A DNA stretch of 64,000 nucleotides, from the NCBI GenBank assembly GCA_937868095.1, contig CALMLO010000065.1, positions 1 through 64,000 of the forward strand. Direction: 5' to 3'. Both the position numbers and the translations under genes were made by a program. Under the pieces are notes generated by a model, which saw nothing but the letters and a program-made list of their open reading frames with translations, ran no database searches and was not told where the DNA came from. This document shows positions 1 to 8,144 of this stretch, piece by piece. Each line of letters begins with the position of its first letter. Within the stretch, counting starts at the first letter, position 1. Source of the DNA: an uncultured Phycisphaerales bacterium. Lineage in GTDB: Bacteria; Planctomycetota; Phycisphaerae; Sedimentisphaerales; Anaerohalosphaeraceae.

Positions 1-23
1 TTTGATAATCACCAAACATTTCC

Positions 24-51
24 TTGATTTCAAAATCATATATGGTATAAT
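24..51 (+). promoter_or_regulatory. Sigma-70-type promoter upstream of the pyk leader
   Basis: The sequence shows TTGATT at 24-29, a 16-base spacer and a perfect TATAAT at 46-51. Transcription would begin near 58 and run rightwards through the repeat-rich leader into pyruvate kinase at 723. It is a sequence match only. The predicted start point falls about three bases before an ATG at 61, so any ORF there would be nearly leaderless. Confidence 0.5.
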
Positions 52-59
52 ACCCCCTG

Positions 60-722
60 AATGACGAAGGAGCAGACATCCGGCCCAAAGGAGCCGCAAG
101 GAATTAAAGGAATTAAAATGGGCAGCAGAAGGAGCAAAACCCGACAGCGCTTATCCGCCTCAAACTCCCTCTATTTGCCCCATTGTTTCCGGCTTTTCCC
201 CTCCACTTCCTCTCCATTGCCCCCTCTCAGCCATTCCCGCCTGGCCCCCCAATCCGCCTCTCCATTGAATTACCAACCCCTGCCCCCAAATCCCCTCAAC
301 CCTTCCCCTCTGGCTCAAGAATCCCCGTCTCCATTGAATTATCACCAATTGCTCCTCAATCCTTTCCAACTGGTTCAAAAATCTGCATCTCAATTGAATT
401 CTCAGCAATTTCCCCCAAACCCCCTCAGCAGCCCTTTTCAACTGGCTCAAAAATGCGCGCCGACGCCTCCGCAGGTCCAAAATCCGGCTTTAAAATGCGC
501 GCGGCCGTTTTTAAATGGCTTTAAAATGCGCGCCGCCTGCGCGCCGCGGTGCGCAAATTTCCCCAAAAACCCCATTTTCAGGGTTAAAAACCAGCTTTTG
601 CCCTTTTCCGCTCCCTGTGTGGGTTCTGGAGATTCCGACCTTTTCCTCCTCAAAAAGGTGGTCTTTTCTTTGTCCCCCGATACAATGGCTCCTGTCGCAG
701 CACATTTTTAGAGAGGTCAGAA
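60..722 (+). other. Pyrimidine-rich leader ahead of pyk, probably non-coding
   Basis: About 660 bases separate the predicted promoter from the pyk start. The plus strand is strongly C/T-rich and carries degenerate repeats. Open frames run through it on both strands (61-711 plus, 160-480 minus), but their predicted proteins are low-complexity and match nothing I recognise. An ATG at 118 has an AAGGA six bases upstream, so a small protein cannot be excluded. Near 640-660 ACCTTTT and AAAAGGT can form a short stem followed by a T-rich stretch, a weak candidate attenuator before pyk. I favour a long untranslated leader or decayed sequence. Confidence 0.4.
255..460 (+). repeat. Three degenerate tandem repeats of 60-69 bp
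   Basis: The core TCCATTGAAT occurs at 261-270 and 330-339, with a variant TCAATTGAAT at 390-399, each followed by a C-rich stretch and then a CTGGCTCAA or CTGGTTCAA element. The periods (69 and 60) are multiples of three, so reading frames through them stay open on both strands. A second motif, AAAATGCGCGC, recurs three times between about 450 and 535. The repeats are imperfect and there is no constant repeat with variable spacers. Confidence 0.55.
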
Positions 723-2168
723 ATGATTACCAAAACAAGGATTGTCGCAACGCTCGGGCCGGCCTCCGCCGCTCCGCAAACCATCAGCCATCTTATCGAA
801 GCCGGCGTAAGAGTCTTTCGCCTGAATTTCTCGCACGGCGAACTTTCCGCTCACCAGGCCATGCTCGCCGCCGTCCGCAACGCAGCTCAGAAGGTCCCCT
901 TTGCCGTCTCGGTGATGGGCGACCTGTGCGGCCCCAAAATCCGGCTCTGCCCCATCCAGCCGGACGGCGGCACCATTGAGCCGGGCCAAACCGTCCGCAT
1001 CCTGCGTCAATTGGACGCAGGCCGCCCCGACTGCTTTGCGACGACGCTGCCGGAACTCGTCGATCGCGTCCGGCTCGGCCAGCGCGTCCTGCTCGATGAC
1101 GGCGCCATCGTCCTCCAGGCCGAGAGCAAAACAGACGACGCCCTCCTCTGCCGCGTCCTGGTCGGCGGCCCCGTCCGAAGCCGCAAAGGCGTCAATCTTC
1201 CGGATACCGATTTGGGCATCCCCGCCATCACCCCCCGCGATTGGCAGTGGGCGGATTGGGCTGTTCAGAATCAGCTCGATTATCTGGCCCTCAGTTTTGT
1301 CCAGCAGGCCGATGAAATTGTCCAGCTCAAGCAGGCCCTCCAGCAGAAACATTCGCCCATCAAGGTCGTTGCCAAGATTGAAAAGCCCCGCGCCGTGGAC
1401 AATTTGGAGGCGATTGTCCGCACTGCCGATGCCATTCTGGTTGCACGCGGTGATTTGGGTGTGGAAATGCCTGCTGCGGAAGTCCCCCTCATTCAGAAAC
1501 GCATTACCCTGCTGGGCCGTCGATTCGGCAAGCCCGTCATTGTTGCCACCCAGGTCCTCCAGTCCATGATTGAAAATCCTTCGCCTACCCGTGCCGAAGT
1601 ATCCGATATTGCCAACGCCGTCATGGATTATGCAGATGCGATTATGCTTTCCGGCGAGACAGCCGTCGGCAAATATCCTGTGGAGTCCGCCCAGGTCATC
1701 AGCCAGGTCTGCGCCAGGACCGAAGAATATCTCGATGCACAGAAACTGCCGCGTCCCCCCATTGAAACCGACCCGGATTTGCATTCTTTATCCGTCATTG
1801 CCCGCTGTGTTGCCCAGATGCTCGACGAAATCCCTTGTGCGCTGGTGCTGGTTGCCACAAAAACCGGAACCACCGCACGGCTGCTCAGCAAGGCCCGCAT
1901 TGATGTGCCGATTATTTCCTTCTGCCCTGATGAACGCATCAATCAGCAGATGGGGCTGCACTATGGTGTTAGCGGGGTCGTTTGCCCGATGATGGCCTCT
2001 CTTGAGGAGTTTACCGCCTATGCCCAGAAAGCGGTTTTGAAGCACGGCTGGGCCAAGCCGGGTCAGCAGATACTCCTTCTGCCCGGCCGGGACCTCTTGC
2101 CCGGACGAGATAGCCAGGCCATCGTCCTTCATTCCCTTCAGCAGCCGACGGATGCCCCTGTTTCTTAA
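723..2168 (+). CDS. pyk: Pyruvate kinase
   Basis: This 481-residue protein should transfer phosphate from phosphoenolpyruvate to ADP, the last step of glycolysis, in the cytoplasm. It has the N-terminal TRIVATLGPAS start, the substrate-binding motif VFRLNFSHGE near residue 35, the catalytic-lysine segment KIEKPRAVDN, the metal-binding segment ARGDLGVEMP and the signature MLSGETAVGKYP, followed by a full-length C-terminal allosteric-type domain. Length is normal for the family. The ATG at 723 follows AGAGG by about seven bases. The gene stands alone behind the long repeat-rich leader. Its stop codon overlaps, tail to tail, the stop codon of the minus-strand aspartic protease, so no space is left for a terminator. 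Confidence 0.96.
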   Translation: MITKTRIVATLGPASAAPQTISHLIEAGVRVFRLNFSHGELSAHQAMLAAVRNAAQKVPFAVSVMGDLCGPKIRLCPIQPDGGTIEPGQTVRILRQLDAGRPDCFATTLPELVDRVRLGQRVLLDDGAIVLQAESKTDDALLCRVLVGGPVRSRKGVNLPDTDLGIPAITPRDWQWADWAVQNQLDYLALSFVQQADEIVQLKQALQQKHSPIKVVAKIEKPRAVDNLEAIVRTADAILVARGDLGVEMPAAEVPLIQKRITLLGRRFGKPVIVATQVLQSMIENPSPTRAEVSDIANAVMDYADAIMLSGETAVGKYPVESAQVISQVCARTEEYLDAQKLPRPPIETDPDLHSLSVIARCVAQMLDEIPCALVLVATKTGTTARLLSKARIDVPIISFCPDERINQQMGLHYGVSGVVCPMMASLEEFTAYAQKAVLKHGWAKPGQQILLLPGRDLLPGRDSQAIVLHSLQQPTDAPVS

Positions 2169-3730
2169 GGCAGCGCTGCTGTCAGCCACTGTTCGGCCAG
2201 CAGGTTCAAATCTGCCAGGTCCACCTGCCCGCTGCCGGCAAGGTCCGCCGCAGAATTCCAGCCGCTCTGGCCGCTTTGACTCAGCCAGCTGCTGCTGAAG
2301 GCCGCCAGGTCCAGCATATCCACCTTGCCGTCTCCCCCCTCCGGCGCAATATCCCCTGTCAACGGCAGGGTAATTCGCGAAAACTCAAGCGACGGGTCTT
2401 CTTCCAAAAACAGCCCGCCCCCGCGCAAAATCAGATTATACTCCGTAAACAGATTCATCCCGATAACCCCATCCAGCTTGCCGCCTTCCGGCGACGAAAT
2501 CTCCAGCCAAACCACCGGAACATTCCTGAATTCAAGCCATTCTCCAATAGCCGGAATACTCAAAGAATCAAGGTAATAGCCGGGTGCATCAATCGTCTCA
2601 CCGGTAACCCCCTGGATGGGGACCTGAAACTCCCACCCGTCCGGGTCCAGTCCCAGCCGCGCAGCAACCCGGTCGCCGATAACCGTGATTTGGGCTCCGG
2701 TATCGAGCATAAACCGGCTTCGGTCAATAGCCGACCGTTCTCCTTCCGTCAGGTCCACACTGTGGACAAAAAACAAACTCTGCGAACCAGTCCCAATGAG
2801 GACCGACGGACTGGACGGATTAAAGTCAAAATTGAAAAGATCATCTATATCATAGGGAATATACTGGACGGCTATCGCCCCCAGCGGCCGCAGTTCCAGC
2901 GGAACCCGATTCCGGTAGCTCGGTGCGGACTCCTCTTCAGCAGAATAAAAACTCAACGCAGGGCCGGTATAAACCTCTCCTTTATGAACCGCCGTGATCG
3001 GATGGTCATTTTGAATCAAGGTTGTCCAGAAGACACTCATCGGCGTTCCTACCGCTGTAACCAAATCCGGGTTTTGACCTGGATACTGTCCCACCAGCAC
3101 GGAAACGTTGTATTCTCCCACCATTCCGTTTACGGAGGTGAGTTTGACTTCCCGATCCGGTGTTTGGTTGGGTTCAAGCAGATTCAGCCCGCCCATAAAC
3201 AGTCCCAACGGATAACTCACGTAAGCATCCACAGAACCCGTAACCCCAGCTATTGTGATTGTATTGTCGGTCAGATAAGCGCTGTTGTTCAGCCGCAGAT
3301 CAACCGCGGCAGCGTAGCTGAGCACATGAGCACTGGCACCGGTATCGAAAATACCGATGGCAAAATCCTTCTGCCAATTGGACGTGGTAAACTGTCCCAC
3401 CACAGACGTAGATGGTACCGCATCCACTTCGCCTTCGTCCAGCCGTCGATTGGTCGCAGTGACGGCAATCCATGGCACAAATCCGTCAATAGGAGGGGAG
3501 TCAATCACATTGCCCGACGTCGGCTGGCTGAGGGCCTTGGCCTGTTCTTCCGCTGCCGCCGGTTCTTCGGGAATGCGGAAACGGACCTGTCGAATCCGCC
3601 CGCCTGCCGGTGCACGCCAGTCTACTTCTCGAGTGATGATGCGTTCTGCTCGTCCCGGCAAGACAGCAAACCAAAGCAGAGCCGATAAAATGAAACACAA
3701 CGACTTTATTTCCTTGGTCTTGTATTTCAT
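2165..3730 (-). CDS. Secreted retropepsin-like aspartic protease with two DTG motifs and a dockerin-like tail
   Basis: The 521-residue product begins with a basic stretch and hydrophobic segment ending in PGRAER, a likely Sec signal peptide. DTGAS at about residue 129 and DTGAQ at about residue 343 are aspartic-protease active-site motifs, about 214 residues apart, so a single chain could supply both catalytic aspartates, as pepsin does. The last 60 residues hold two dockerin-like units (DGKVDMLDLAAF...WL and GSGQVDLADLNLL...WL), a calcium-binding type common on planctomycete exported proteins. An upstream in-frame ATG exists at 3742, but the ATG at 3730 has GGAG seven bases before it and is preferred. 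Substrate is unknown. The alternative is a non-enzymatic retropepsin-fold surface protein. Confidence 0.75.
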   Translation of the reverse strand: MKYKTKEIKSLCFILSALLWFAVLPGRAERIITREVDWRAPAGGRIRQVRFRIPEEPAAAEEQAKALSQPTSGNVIDSPPIDGFVPWIAVTATNRRLDEGEVDAVPSTSVVGQFTTSNWQKDFAIGIFDTGASAHVLSYAAAVDLRLNNSAYLTDNTITIAGVTGSVDAYVSYPLGLFMGGLNLLEPNQTPDREVKLTSVNGMVGEYNVSVLVGQYPGQNPDLVTAVGTPMSVFWTTLIQNDHPITAVHKGEVYTGPALSFYSAEEESAPSYRNRVPLELRPLGAIAVQYIPYDIDDLFNFDFNPSSPSVLIGTGSQSLFFVHSVDLTEGERSAIDRSRFMLDTGAQITVIGDRVAARLGLDPDGWEFQVPIQGVTGETIDAPGYYLDSLSIPAIGEWLEFRNVPVVWLEISSPEGGKLDGVIGMNLFTEYNLILRGGGLFLEEDPSLEFSRITLPLTGDIAPEGGDGKVDMLDLAAFSSSWLSQSGQSGWNSAADLAGSGQVDLADLNLLAEQWLTAALP

Positions 3731-4019
3731 AAGAGTCTCCATACGGAAAAAGATGAGATGCAGGCCAAACTCACGATAGTTCTTGTATAGAATCCAAACT
3801 CCCCACTGAATTCAATTTTTTCTATTTTAACACGTTTGGGCTTTCACCGCAAATTAAAAAACACCTCCCGTCAGGGGAATAGCCCAATGCAGGTTTTTCC
3901 CCCAACCTGGTTATTTTTAGGGATTGGATAAAAAAGACCTTTCTATATCGGTTTTTGCTCTGACGGCTGTGATTGTCATTTTCTGCCAGAGGTTGGTTAG
4001 TTGTGAAAAGGGCAATGTG

Positions 4020-4505
4020 TCAGTAGAGGGGTTTTAGGTAAATGCACTTGGAGTCGCCGGGTGCGTAAAAATCAGGTACCTCTGCCGCCAGAAAATAATC
4101 ATTTTTTTCGTAAAATCTTCGAGTCGGCTCGTACTGCGGCAGACCGGAGGTTTCCACGACAATGAGTCGCCCGTTCTGCTGCTTGATTACTTCTTCGGCA
4201 AATTGGCTTAGAAGTTTTCCGATTCCTTTCCGCTGCATGGCAGGATTGACGGCGATCCAGTACATATCGAAGGTGCCTACCGTACAGGGAGTTGGTCCAA
4301 AACAGACCCAGCCGACAGCTTTGCCTCCCGTATCAGCTACGTAAGATTGATACGTACACTCTGGTTTGCCGGAGACAGCTTCACAGAAGACTTCACGTGC
4401 GACAGCCAATTCCACCCCTCTGAAAAAGCCGGTTTTTTCCAGAAGGTCCATCACGGCTGTTTCATCAAAGGCCTGGGCGGGGCGAATGGTGATTGAAGGA
4501 TTCAT
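4020..4505 (-). CDS. GNAT-family N-acetyltransferase
   Basis: This 161-residue protein has the GNAT fold signature: the acetyl-CoA-binding motif QRKGIG at residues 91-96 after the beta-strand DMYWIAVNPAM, and a C-terminal FYEKNDY segment. Family members transfer an acetyl group from acetyl-CoA to an amine. It is the last gene of the minus-strand cassette. Its ATG overlaps the stop of the preceding ATP-grasp gene by one base (TAATG), so the two are translationally coupled. In the beta-lysine pathway known from methanogens and some bacteria, an aminomutase is paired with a GNAT enzyme (AblB). This protein is much shorter than AblB, so that role is only an inference. Confidence 0.85.
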   Translation of the reverse strand: MNPSITIRPAQAFDETAVMDLLEKTGFFRGVELAVAREVFCEAVSGKPECTYQSYVADTGGKAVGWVCFGPTPCTVGTFDMYWIAVNPAMQRKGIGKLLSQFAEEVIKQQNGRLIVVETSGLPQYEPTRRFYEKNDYFLAAEVPDFYAPGDSKCIYLKPLY

Positions 4506-5539
4506 TAAGCCCCTCCATTCTGAGCAGTAAGGGCATTTCGGGTACGGATATGGATTGCATTTTGCAGCATCATCCAGATAAAACGCTCATAAGGAATAGG
4601 GGCTGCTGCCAGAGCGGCGGCAAAGCCCGCATCGGGGGAAATGTCTGGATTAGGGTTGATTTCGAGAAGAAAAGGACGATTTTTTTCATCCAAACGGAAG
4701 TCCACTCGGGCATATCCCCGGCAATCCAATGCGCGCCAGGCCTGAAGGGCCAATGTTCGGATTTTTTTTGCCAGCGGTTCCTCTAAGGGGGCTGGAATTA
4801 TTCGCGGGGTATGTTCATAAGCAAAAGAGCCCTTTACCCATTTGGCCTGATAATCCACAATGCGGGGTTTTTCTTTTGGGAAAGCCGAAAAATCTATTTC
4901 TGCAAGCGGCAGAATCCGTACTTTGCCGCAGGTCTCTATGATGGAAACATTTAATTCCCGCGAAGGAATAAACTGTTCGACGATGGCGGCCTGATGGAAC
5001 TCTCTGTGAATTTTCTTCACTTTTTGGGCTGCTTGCTGGGACGGAATCTTTACGACGGAATCTTCGCCGATGCCTTCACTGGCATCGGAGCAGGCCGGCT
5101 TAATGATATAAGTTCCTTTTTTGAGACGTTCCAGGGGAATTGGACAGCCCGGCTCTACGGACACTCCCACCGGACATGGCAGACCGGCCGCAGTCAGAAT
5201 CGCCCGTGTGCGGGCTTTGTCCTGTGCCAGAAAGAGGGCCTCTGTGCCATTGCCGGTGCATTCGGCCCCGAATGCTTCGCAAAGAGCAGGCACAGCGCAG
5301 GCATCCCGAACGGAGCCGGGAAATTCTTCAATCAAATTGAAGAAGAGTTTTTCTTTGCGCAGTTTTAGCAAACTGACCAAATGCTGGAGATTTTCGACAG
5401 CCAGGGCCTCGGCTTCTATGCCAAGTTTGTCGAGGGCATCAAGAACCGCCTTAACCTGCTCGAGTACGCCGGTGCGGCTTTCCTGAAATGCCGGATCGGA
5501 AGGGTCAATTTGATTATAGAGGACGAGGACACTTTCCAT
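4505..5539 (-). CDS. ATP-grasp ligase, D-Ala-D-Ala ligase-like (second copy)
   Basis: Residues 1-344 give an ATP-grasp carboxylate-amine ligase that activates a carboxylate as acyl phosphate and joins it to an amine. Visible features are the ATP-contacting YIIKPACSDASEGIG segment (Lys about 147), EQFIPSRELNVS, the Mg-binding GYARVDFRLDE near 276-285 and LLEINPNPDISPDAG near 291. The open frame extends upstream to 5593, but the ATG at 5539 is preceded by AGGAG and gives the normal N-terminal beta-strand VLVLYNQ. It overlaps the upstream ATP-grasp gene by 26 bases. The N-terminal half is divergent from true Ddl, and a bona fide ddl lies at 11493, so a dedicated substrate other than D-alanine is likely. 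Confidence 0.85.
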   Translation of the reverse strand: MESVLVLYNQIDPSDPAFQESRTGVLEQVKAVLDALDKLGIEAEALAVENLQHLVSLLKLRKEKLFFNLIEEFPGSVRDACAVPALCEAFGAECTGNGTEALFLAQDKARTRAILTAAGLPCPVGVSVEPGCPIPLERLKKGTYIIKPACSDASEGIGEDSVVKIPSQQAAQKVKKIHREFHQAAIVEQFIPSRELNVSIIETCGKVRILPLAEIDFSAFPKEKPRIVDYQAKWVKGSFAYEHTPRIIPAPLEEPLAKKIRTLALQAWRALDCRGYARVDFRLDEKNRPFLLEINPNPDISPDAGFAAALAAAPIPYERFIWMMLQNAIHIRTRNALTAQNGGA

Positions 5540-6539
5540 GGAGGAGTTGCTCCTGTTCAGCTCTTTCAAAAGCACTGGTGAGAATGGCACCAATCAGTTC
5601 TTCGTAAGACATCCCTTCCTGAGCAGCGATCATCGGCAAATCGGAGTGCGTCGGGTGCAGACCGGCCAGCGGATTGACCTCAAGAAAAAAGGGACGCCCC
5701 CGTTCGTCACATCGAATATCCACCCGTCCAGCGTCCCGGCATTCCAAGACTTGATAACACCGAAGCGCGGTGTCTTCCACCGCTCTTTTCAGAGTTGGTT
5801 CTTTCAAAGCGGAGTACCGAATGCGATTTTCACATTCTTCCTTATTCAGATAGGAATAAATGGGGGGTTGGCTCCTGTCGGCCATTTCAATTTCCATTGT
5901 GCCGATGACACGGGCCTTGGAACCTGTCCCGACGATTCCTACGGTAAACTCCCGGCCGGACAAATACTCTTCTATGAGGACTGGCTGACGATACCGCTCC
6001 AGCAGCTGCCGGCAAATTTGCTCCAGCTGGGCGTGGCTTTCAATTCTGGAGTTTTGATCAATGCCTTTGCCGGTTCCTTCGGCCAGCGGTTTGGCAAAAA
6101 GCGGATAGGGCAAGTTCACAGCGGGCAGGTCGGCCTCTGAACGGACCACGGCAAAGGCAGGGGTCGGCAGACCTTCGGAAGCTGCTAATTTTTTGGCAAT
6201 GGCCTTATCGAGAGTTGCTGCGCAGACCAGAGGATCTGAAAAGGTATAGGCAATCTGGTAAAGTTCGAGCAGTGCCGGGACCTGGGCTTCTCGGCAGCGG
6301 CCTTTCAGCCCCTCAGCGATTGTAAAAACCAAATCCCAGCGGTTTCCTGCAGCGAGGGCTTTGCAGAGAGCCCAGCCGTTGCCGATTCGTTCGACTTCAT
6401 AGCCGAGCGATTCAATTGTTCGATGGAGTGCCTCAATAGTGCTTTCGGAGTCAAATTCTGCTACCTCTGCTTCGGAATAGCCGGCAGCCAGATAGTCTTT
6501 TCGCAAATCGTAAACCAATCCGATTTTTTTGCGTCTCAT
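5514..6539 (-). CDS. ATP-grasp ligase, D-Ala-D-Ala ligase-like (first copy)
   Basis: This 341-residue ATP-grasp enzyme has the segment EGLKGRCREAQVPALLE near 76-92 where Ddl proteins carry their N-terminal substrate loop, Lys150 in LFAKPLAEGTGKGI, the EEYLSGREFTVGIVG strand near 190-204, GRVDIRCDERGRPF near 271-284 and the metal-binding LEVNPLAGLHPTHSDLP near 286-302. The last blocks match the Ddl C-terminal domain closely. It probably forms an amide bond using ATP, but the substrate is not readable from sequence. It is the third gene of the cassette, begins 222 bases after the aminomutase gene, and has AGGAA six bases before its ATG. Both ATP-grasp proteins differ enough to suggest consecutive steps rather than a recent duplication. 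Confidence 0.86.
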   Translation of the reverse strand: MRRKKIGLVYDLRKDYLAAGYSEAEVAEFDSESTIEALHRTIESLGYEVERIGNGWALCKALAAGNRWDLVFTIAEGLKGRCREAQVPALLELYQIAYTFSDPLVCAATLDKAIAKKLAASEGLPTPAFAVVRSEADLPAVNLPYPLFAKPLAEGTGKGIDQNSRIESHAQLEQICRQLLERYRQPVLIEEYLSGREFTVGIVGTGSKARVIGTMEIEMADRSQPPIYSYLNKEECENRIRYSALKEPTLKRAVEDTALRCYQVLECRDAGRVDIRCDERGRPFFLEVNPLAGLHPTHSDLPMIAAQEGMSYEELIGAILTSAFERAEQEQLLHGKCPRPL

Positions 6540-6596
6540 CTTATTCCTTTTTTATGGGTCGGGATCTATTGTTTTCCCGAACGAGAGCCGCTCAGC

Positions 6597-6625
6597 GTTT
6601 CTGCTGTAATATGTACAGCAGAAAC
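6597..6625 (-). promoter_or_regulatory. Strong hairpin in the intergenic gap of the aminomutase cassette
   Basis: A 12-base-pair perfect inverted repeat (GTTTCTGCTGTA at 6597-6608, TACAGCAGAAAC at 6614-6625) with a five-base loop lies 58 bases upstream of the first ATP-grasp gene. No T-tract follows on the minus strand, so it is not a standard intrinsic terminator. A smaller stem (CCCTC/GAGGG, 6688-6701) lies nearer the end of the aminomutase gene. Possible roles are mRNA processing or stability, a protein-binding site, or partial attenuation between the two halves of the cassette. Confidence 0.55.
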
Positions 6626-6761
6626 AGCCGACGCTCAACAGTTTTGGAGAAAATTTCTTCTAAATAGCCAGCTGTTAGGAAGACAACCCCTCTCGTGAGG
6701 GTACTCTTACTCCCTCCGTATCCTCACTGGTTTTGGGATTGGGTTATGAAAACAACGAGGT

Positions 6762-8129
6762 TTATCGGTCAAAGAGAAAACCCGATGGTTCTTCGCCACG
6801 CCGTTTTCGGAGCGATTCCCGCCGTTGTCCCCTCAAGGTCTTAGCCGGCTGGATAACCGATGCCTTGCCGGCAGCCAGTTCCCATACGCCAGGTGTTCCT
6901 AACAATTCGGTCTGTTCATCCGGCGTTGTTTCAACTCCGGGCTCCGGATAATTGATAAGAAGCCCTTCGTAATTCCGCAAAACGGTATGGGTCGGGCTCA
7001 TCGAGACAACGTAATTGGGCAGCACCGGAATCTTGCCGCCGCCGTGGGGGGCATCGACCACAAATGTCGGAATGGCAATACCGCTGACACGGCCGCGCAG
7101 GTATTCCATGATTTCAATGCCCGCCCGTACAGAAGTGCGGAAATGTTCCACTCCCCGAACCAGATCGCACTGGTAAAGGTAGTAGGGGCGCACCCGAATC
7201 CGCACCAGGCGGCGATACAGTTCTTCAAGGATTTGCGGCTGATCATTTACGCCTCGCAGCAAAACCGACTGGTTGCCCAGCGGAATGCCGGCATCGGCCA
7301 GTTTGCTGCAGGCGGCGGCAGAATCAGCCGTCAGTTCATTGGGGTGATTAAAATGGGTATTGATCCAGATCGGATGATATTTATGCAGCATCTGGACGAG
7401 AGCATCGGTGATGCGCATCGGCAGGACAACCGGCACACGGGTACCGATTCGGATGACCTGCACACTCGGAACAGAGCGTAATGCCGACAAAACGGATTCA
7501 ATTGCTGCATCGGCCATTGTCAGCGGGTCTCCGCCGGAAACAATCACATCGCAGATTTCCGGATGAGCATGGAGATATTCGACAACTTGCCGAAGCCGAC
7601 GCGAGGAAATCGACGTTTCGCGCGTGCCGGCAATACGTTTTCGTGTGCAGTGCCGGCAGTACATCGAACAAGTGGTGGTAGCAATCAGAAGAGCCCGGTC
7701 TTTGTATCGGTGAATCAGCCCCGGTACCGGCATATCGATATGCTCTTCCAGAGGATCTTCACTCAGGCACGGCGGATCGGACAATTCCTGAGGGTTCGGA
7801 ACGCTCATCCGAAAAATAGGGTCTGATAAATCCGGCCGGCGTATCAGCGAAGCGTAATAAGGCGTAATCGCCATGGGATATTTGGCGATGACGGCTTTCA
7901 GATCTGCGCGCTCAGACAGACTGGGCAGATAGGCCGACAATTGTTCAAGCGTGCGGATTCGATTGCGAATTTGCCATCGCCAGTCATTCCACTGGGAGGC
8001 CGAAGGGGGTTTCGGGTTTGATTCGTGGACAGAGGAGGAGGGCGGCTCATCCGCCCTCAATCTACTCGGAGGTTCGGAAGATTGCTCTTCTTCTCGTTCT
8101 ACAGCAGAAGACACCATTTGCGGCTGCAT
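6762..8129 (-). CDS. KamA-family radical SAM enzyme, probable L-lysine 2,3-aminomutase
   Basis: This 455-residue protein should convert L-lysine to L-beta-lysine using a [4Fe-4S] cluster, S-adenosylmethionine and PLP. The cluster motif is C154-x3-C158-x2-C161 in TTCSMYCRHC. The PLP lysine is K366 in VDAPHGGGK. Asp322 (YQCD) and Asp359 (FVVDAP) are 37 residues apart, the same spacing as the two aspartates of Clostridium subterminale lysine aminomutase (Asp293 and Asp330) that bind the lysine side-chain amine. Glutamate aminomutases carry other residues there. An unusual, Ser/Pro/Glu-rich N-terminal extension of about 45 residues is present. The gene starts 15 bases after the TetR gene. An EpmB-type EF-P modifying enzyme is less likely because of length and neighbours. 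Confidence 0.85.
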   Translation of the reverse strand: MQPQMVSSAVEREEEQSSEPPSRLRADEPPSSSVHESNPKPPSASQWNDWRWQIRNRIRTLEQLSAYLPSLSERADLKAVIAKYPMAITPYYASLIRRPDLSDPIFRMSVPNPQELSDPPCLSEDPLEEHIDMPVPGLIHRYKDRALLIATTTCSMYCRHCTRKRIAGTRETSISSRRLRQVVEYLHAHPEICDVIVSGGDPLTMADAAIESVLSALRSVPSVQVIRIGTRVPVVLPMRITDALVQMLHKYHPIWINTHFNHPNELTADSAAACSKLADAGIPLGNQSVLLRGVNDQPQILEELYRRLVRIRVRPYYLYQCDLVRGVEHFRTSVRAGIEIMEYLRGRVSGIAIPTFVVDAPHGGGKIPVLPNYVVSMSPTHTVLRNYEGLLINYPEPGVETTPDEQTELLGTPGVWELAAGKASVIQPAKTLRGQRRESLRKRRGEEPSGFLFDR

Positions 8130-8144
8130 ACTTTGTTTTCCTTT

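Noticed and set aside
255-460. CRISPR array
   Set aside because: Only three imperfect repeats with unequal period and no unique spacers; no cas genes in the window.
61-711. A 216-codon ORF in the pyk leader
   Set aside because: The translation is Pro/Leu/Ser-rich repeat sequence with no family likeness, and frames are open on both strands because repeat periods are multiples of three. Kept as leader/repeat, not as a gene, although a small protein from 118 is not excluded.
717-1784. A 355-codon open frame antisense to pyruvate kinase
   Set aside because: It lies entirely opposite conserved pyk sequence and has no motif or credible start.
2276-3688. A 470-codon open frame antisense to the aspartic protease
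   Set aside because: It is the reverse-complement shadow of a gene with signal peptide, DTG motifs and dockerin-like repeats. Its own product is low-complexity, with no domain and no ribosome-binding site.
4505-6539. Calling the two ATP-grasp genes ddl (cell-wall D-Ala-D-Ala ligases)
   Set aside because: Their N-terminal substrate regions are divergent, they sit with an aminomutase and an acetyltransferase, and a canonical ddl is present in the wall cluster at 11493.
6762-8129. EpmB-type EF-P lysine aminomutase
   Set aside because: The protein is longer, has the C-terminal lysine-binding aspartates of free-lysine aminomutase, and no efp, epmA or epmC gene is nearby.
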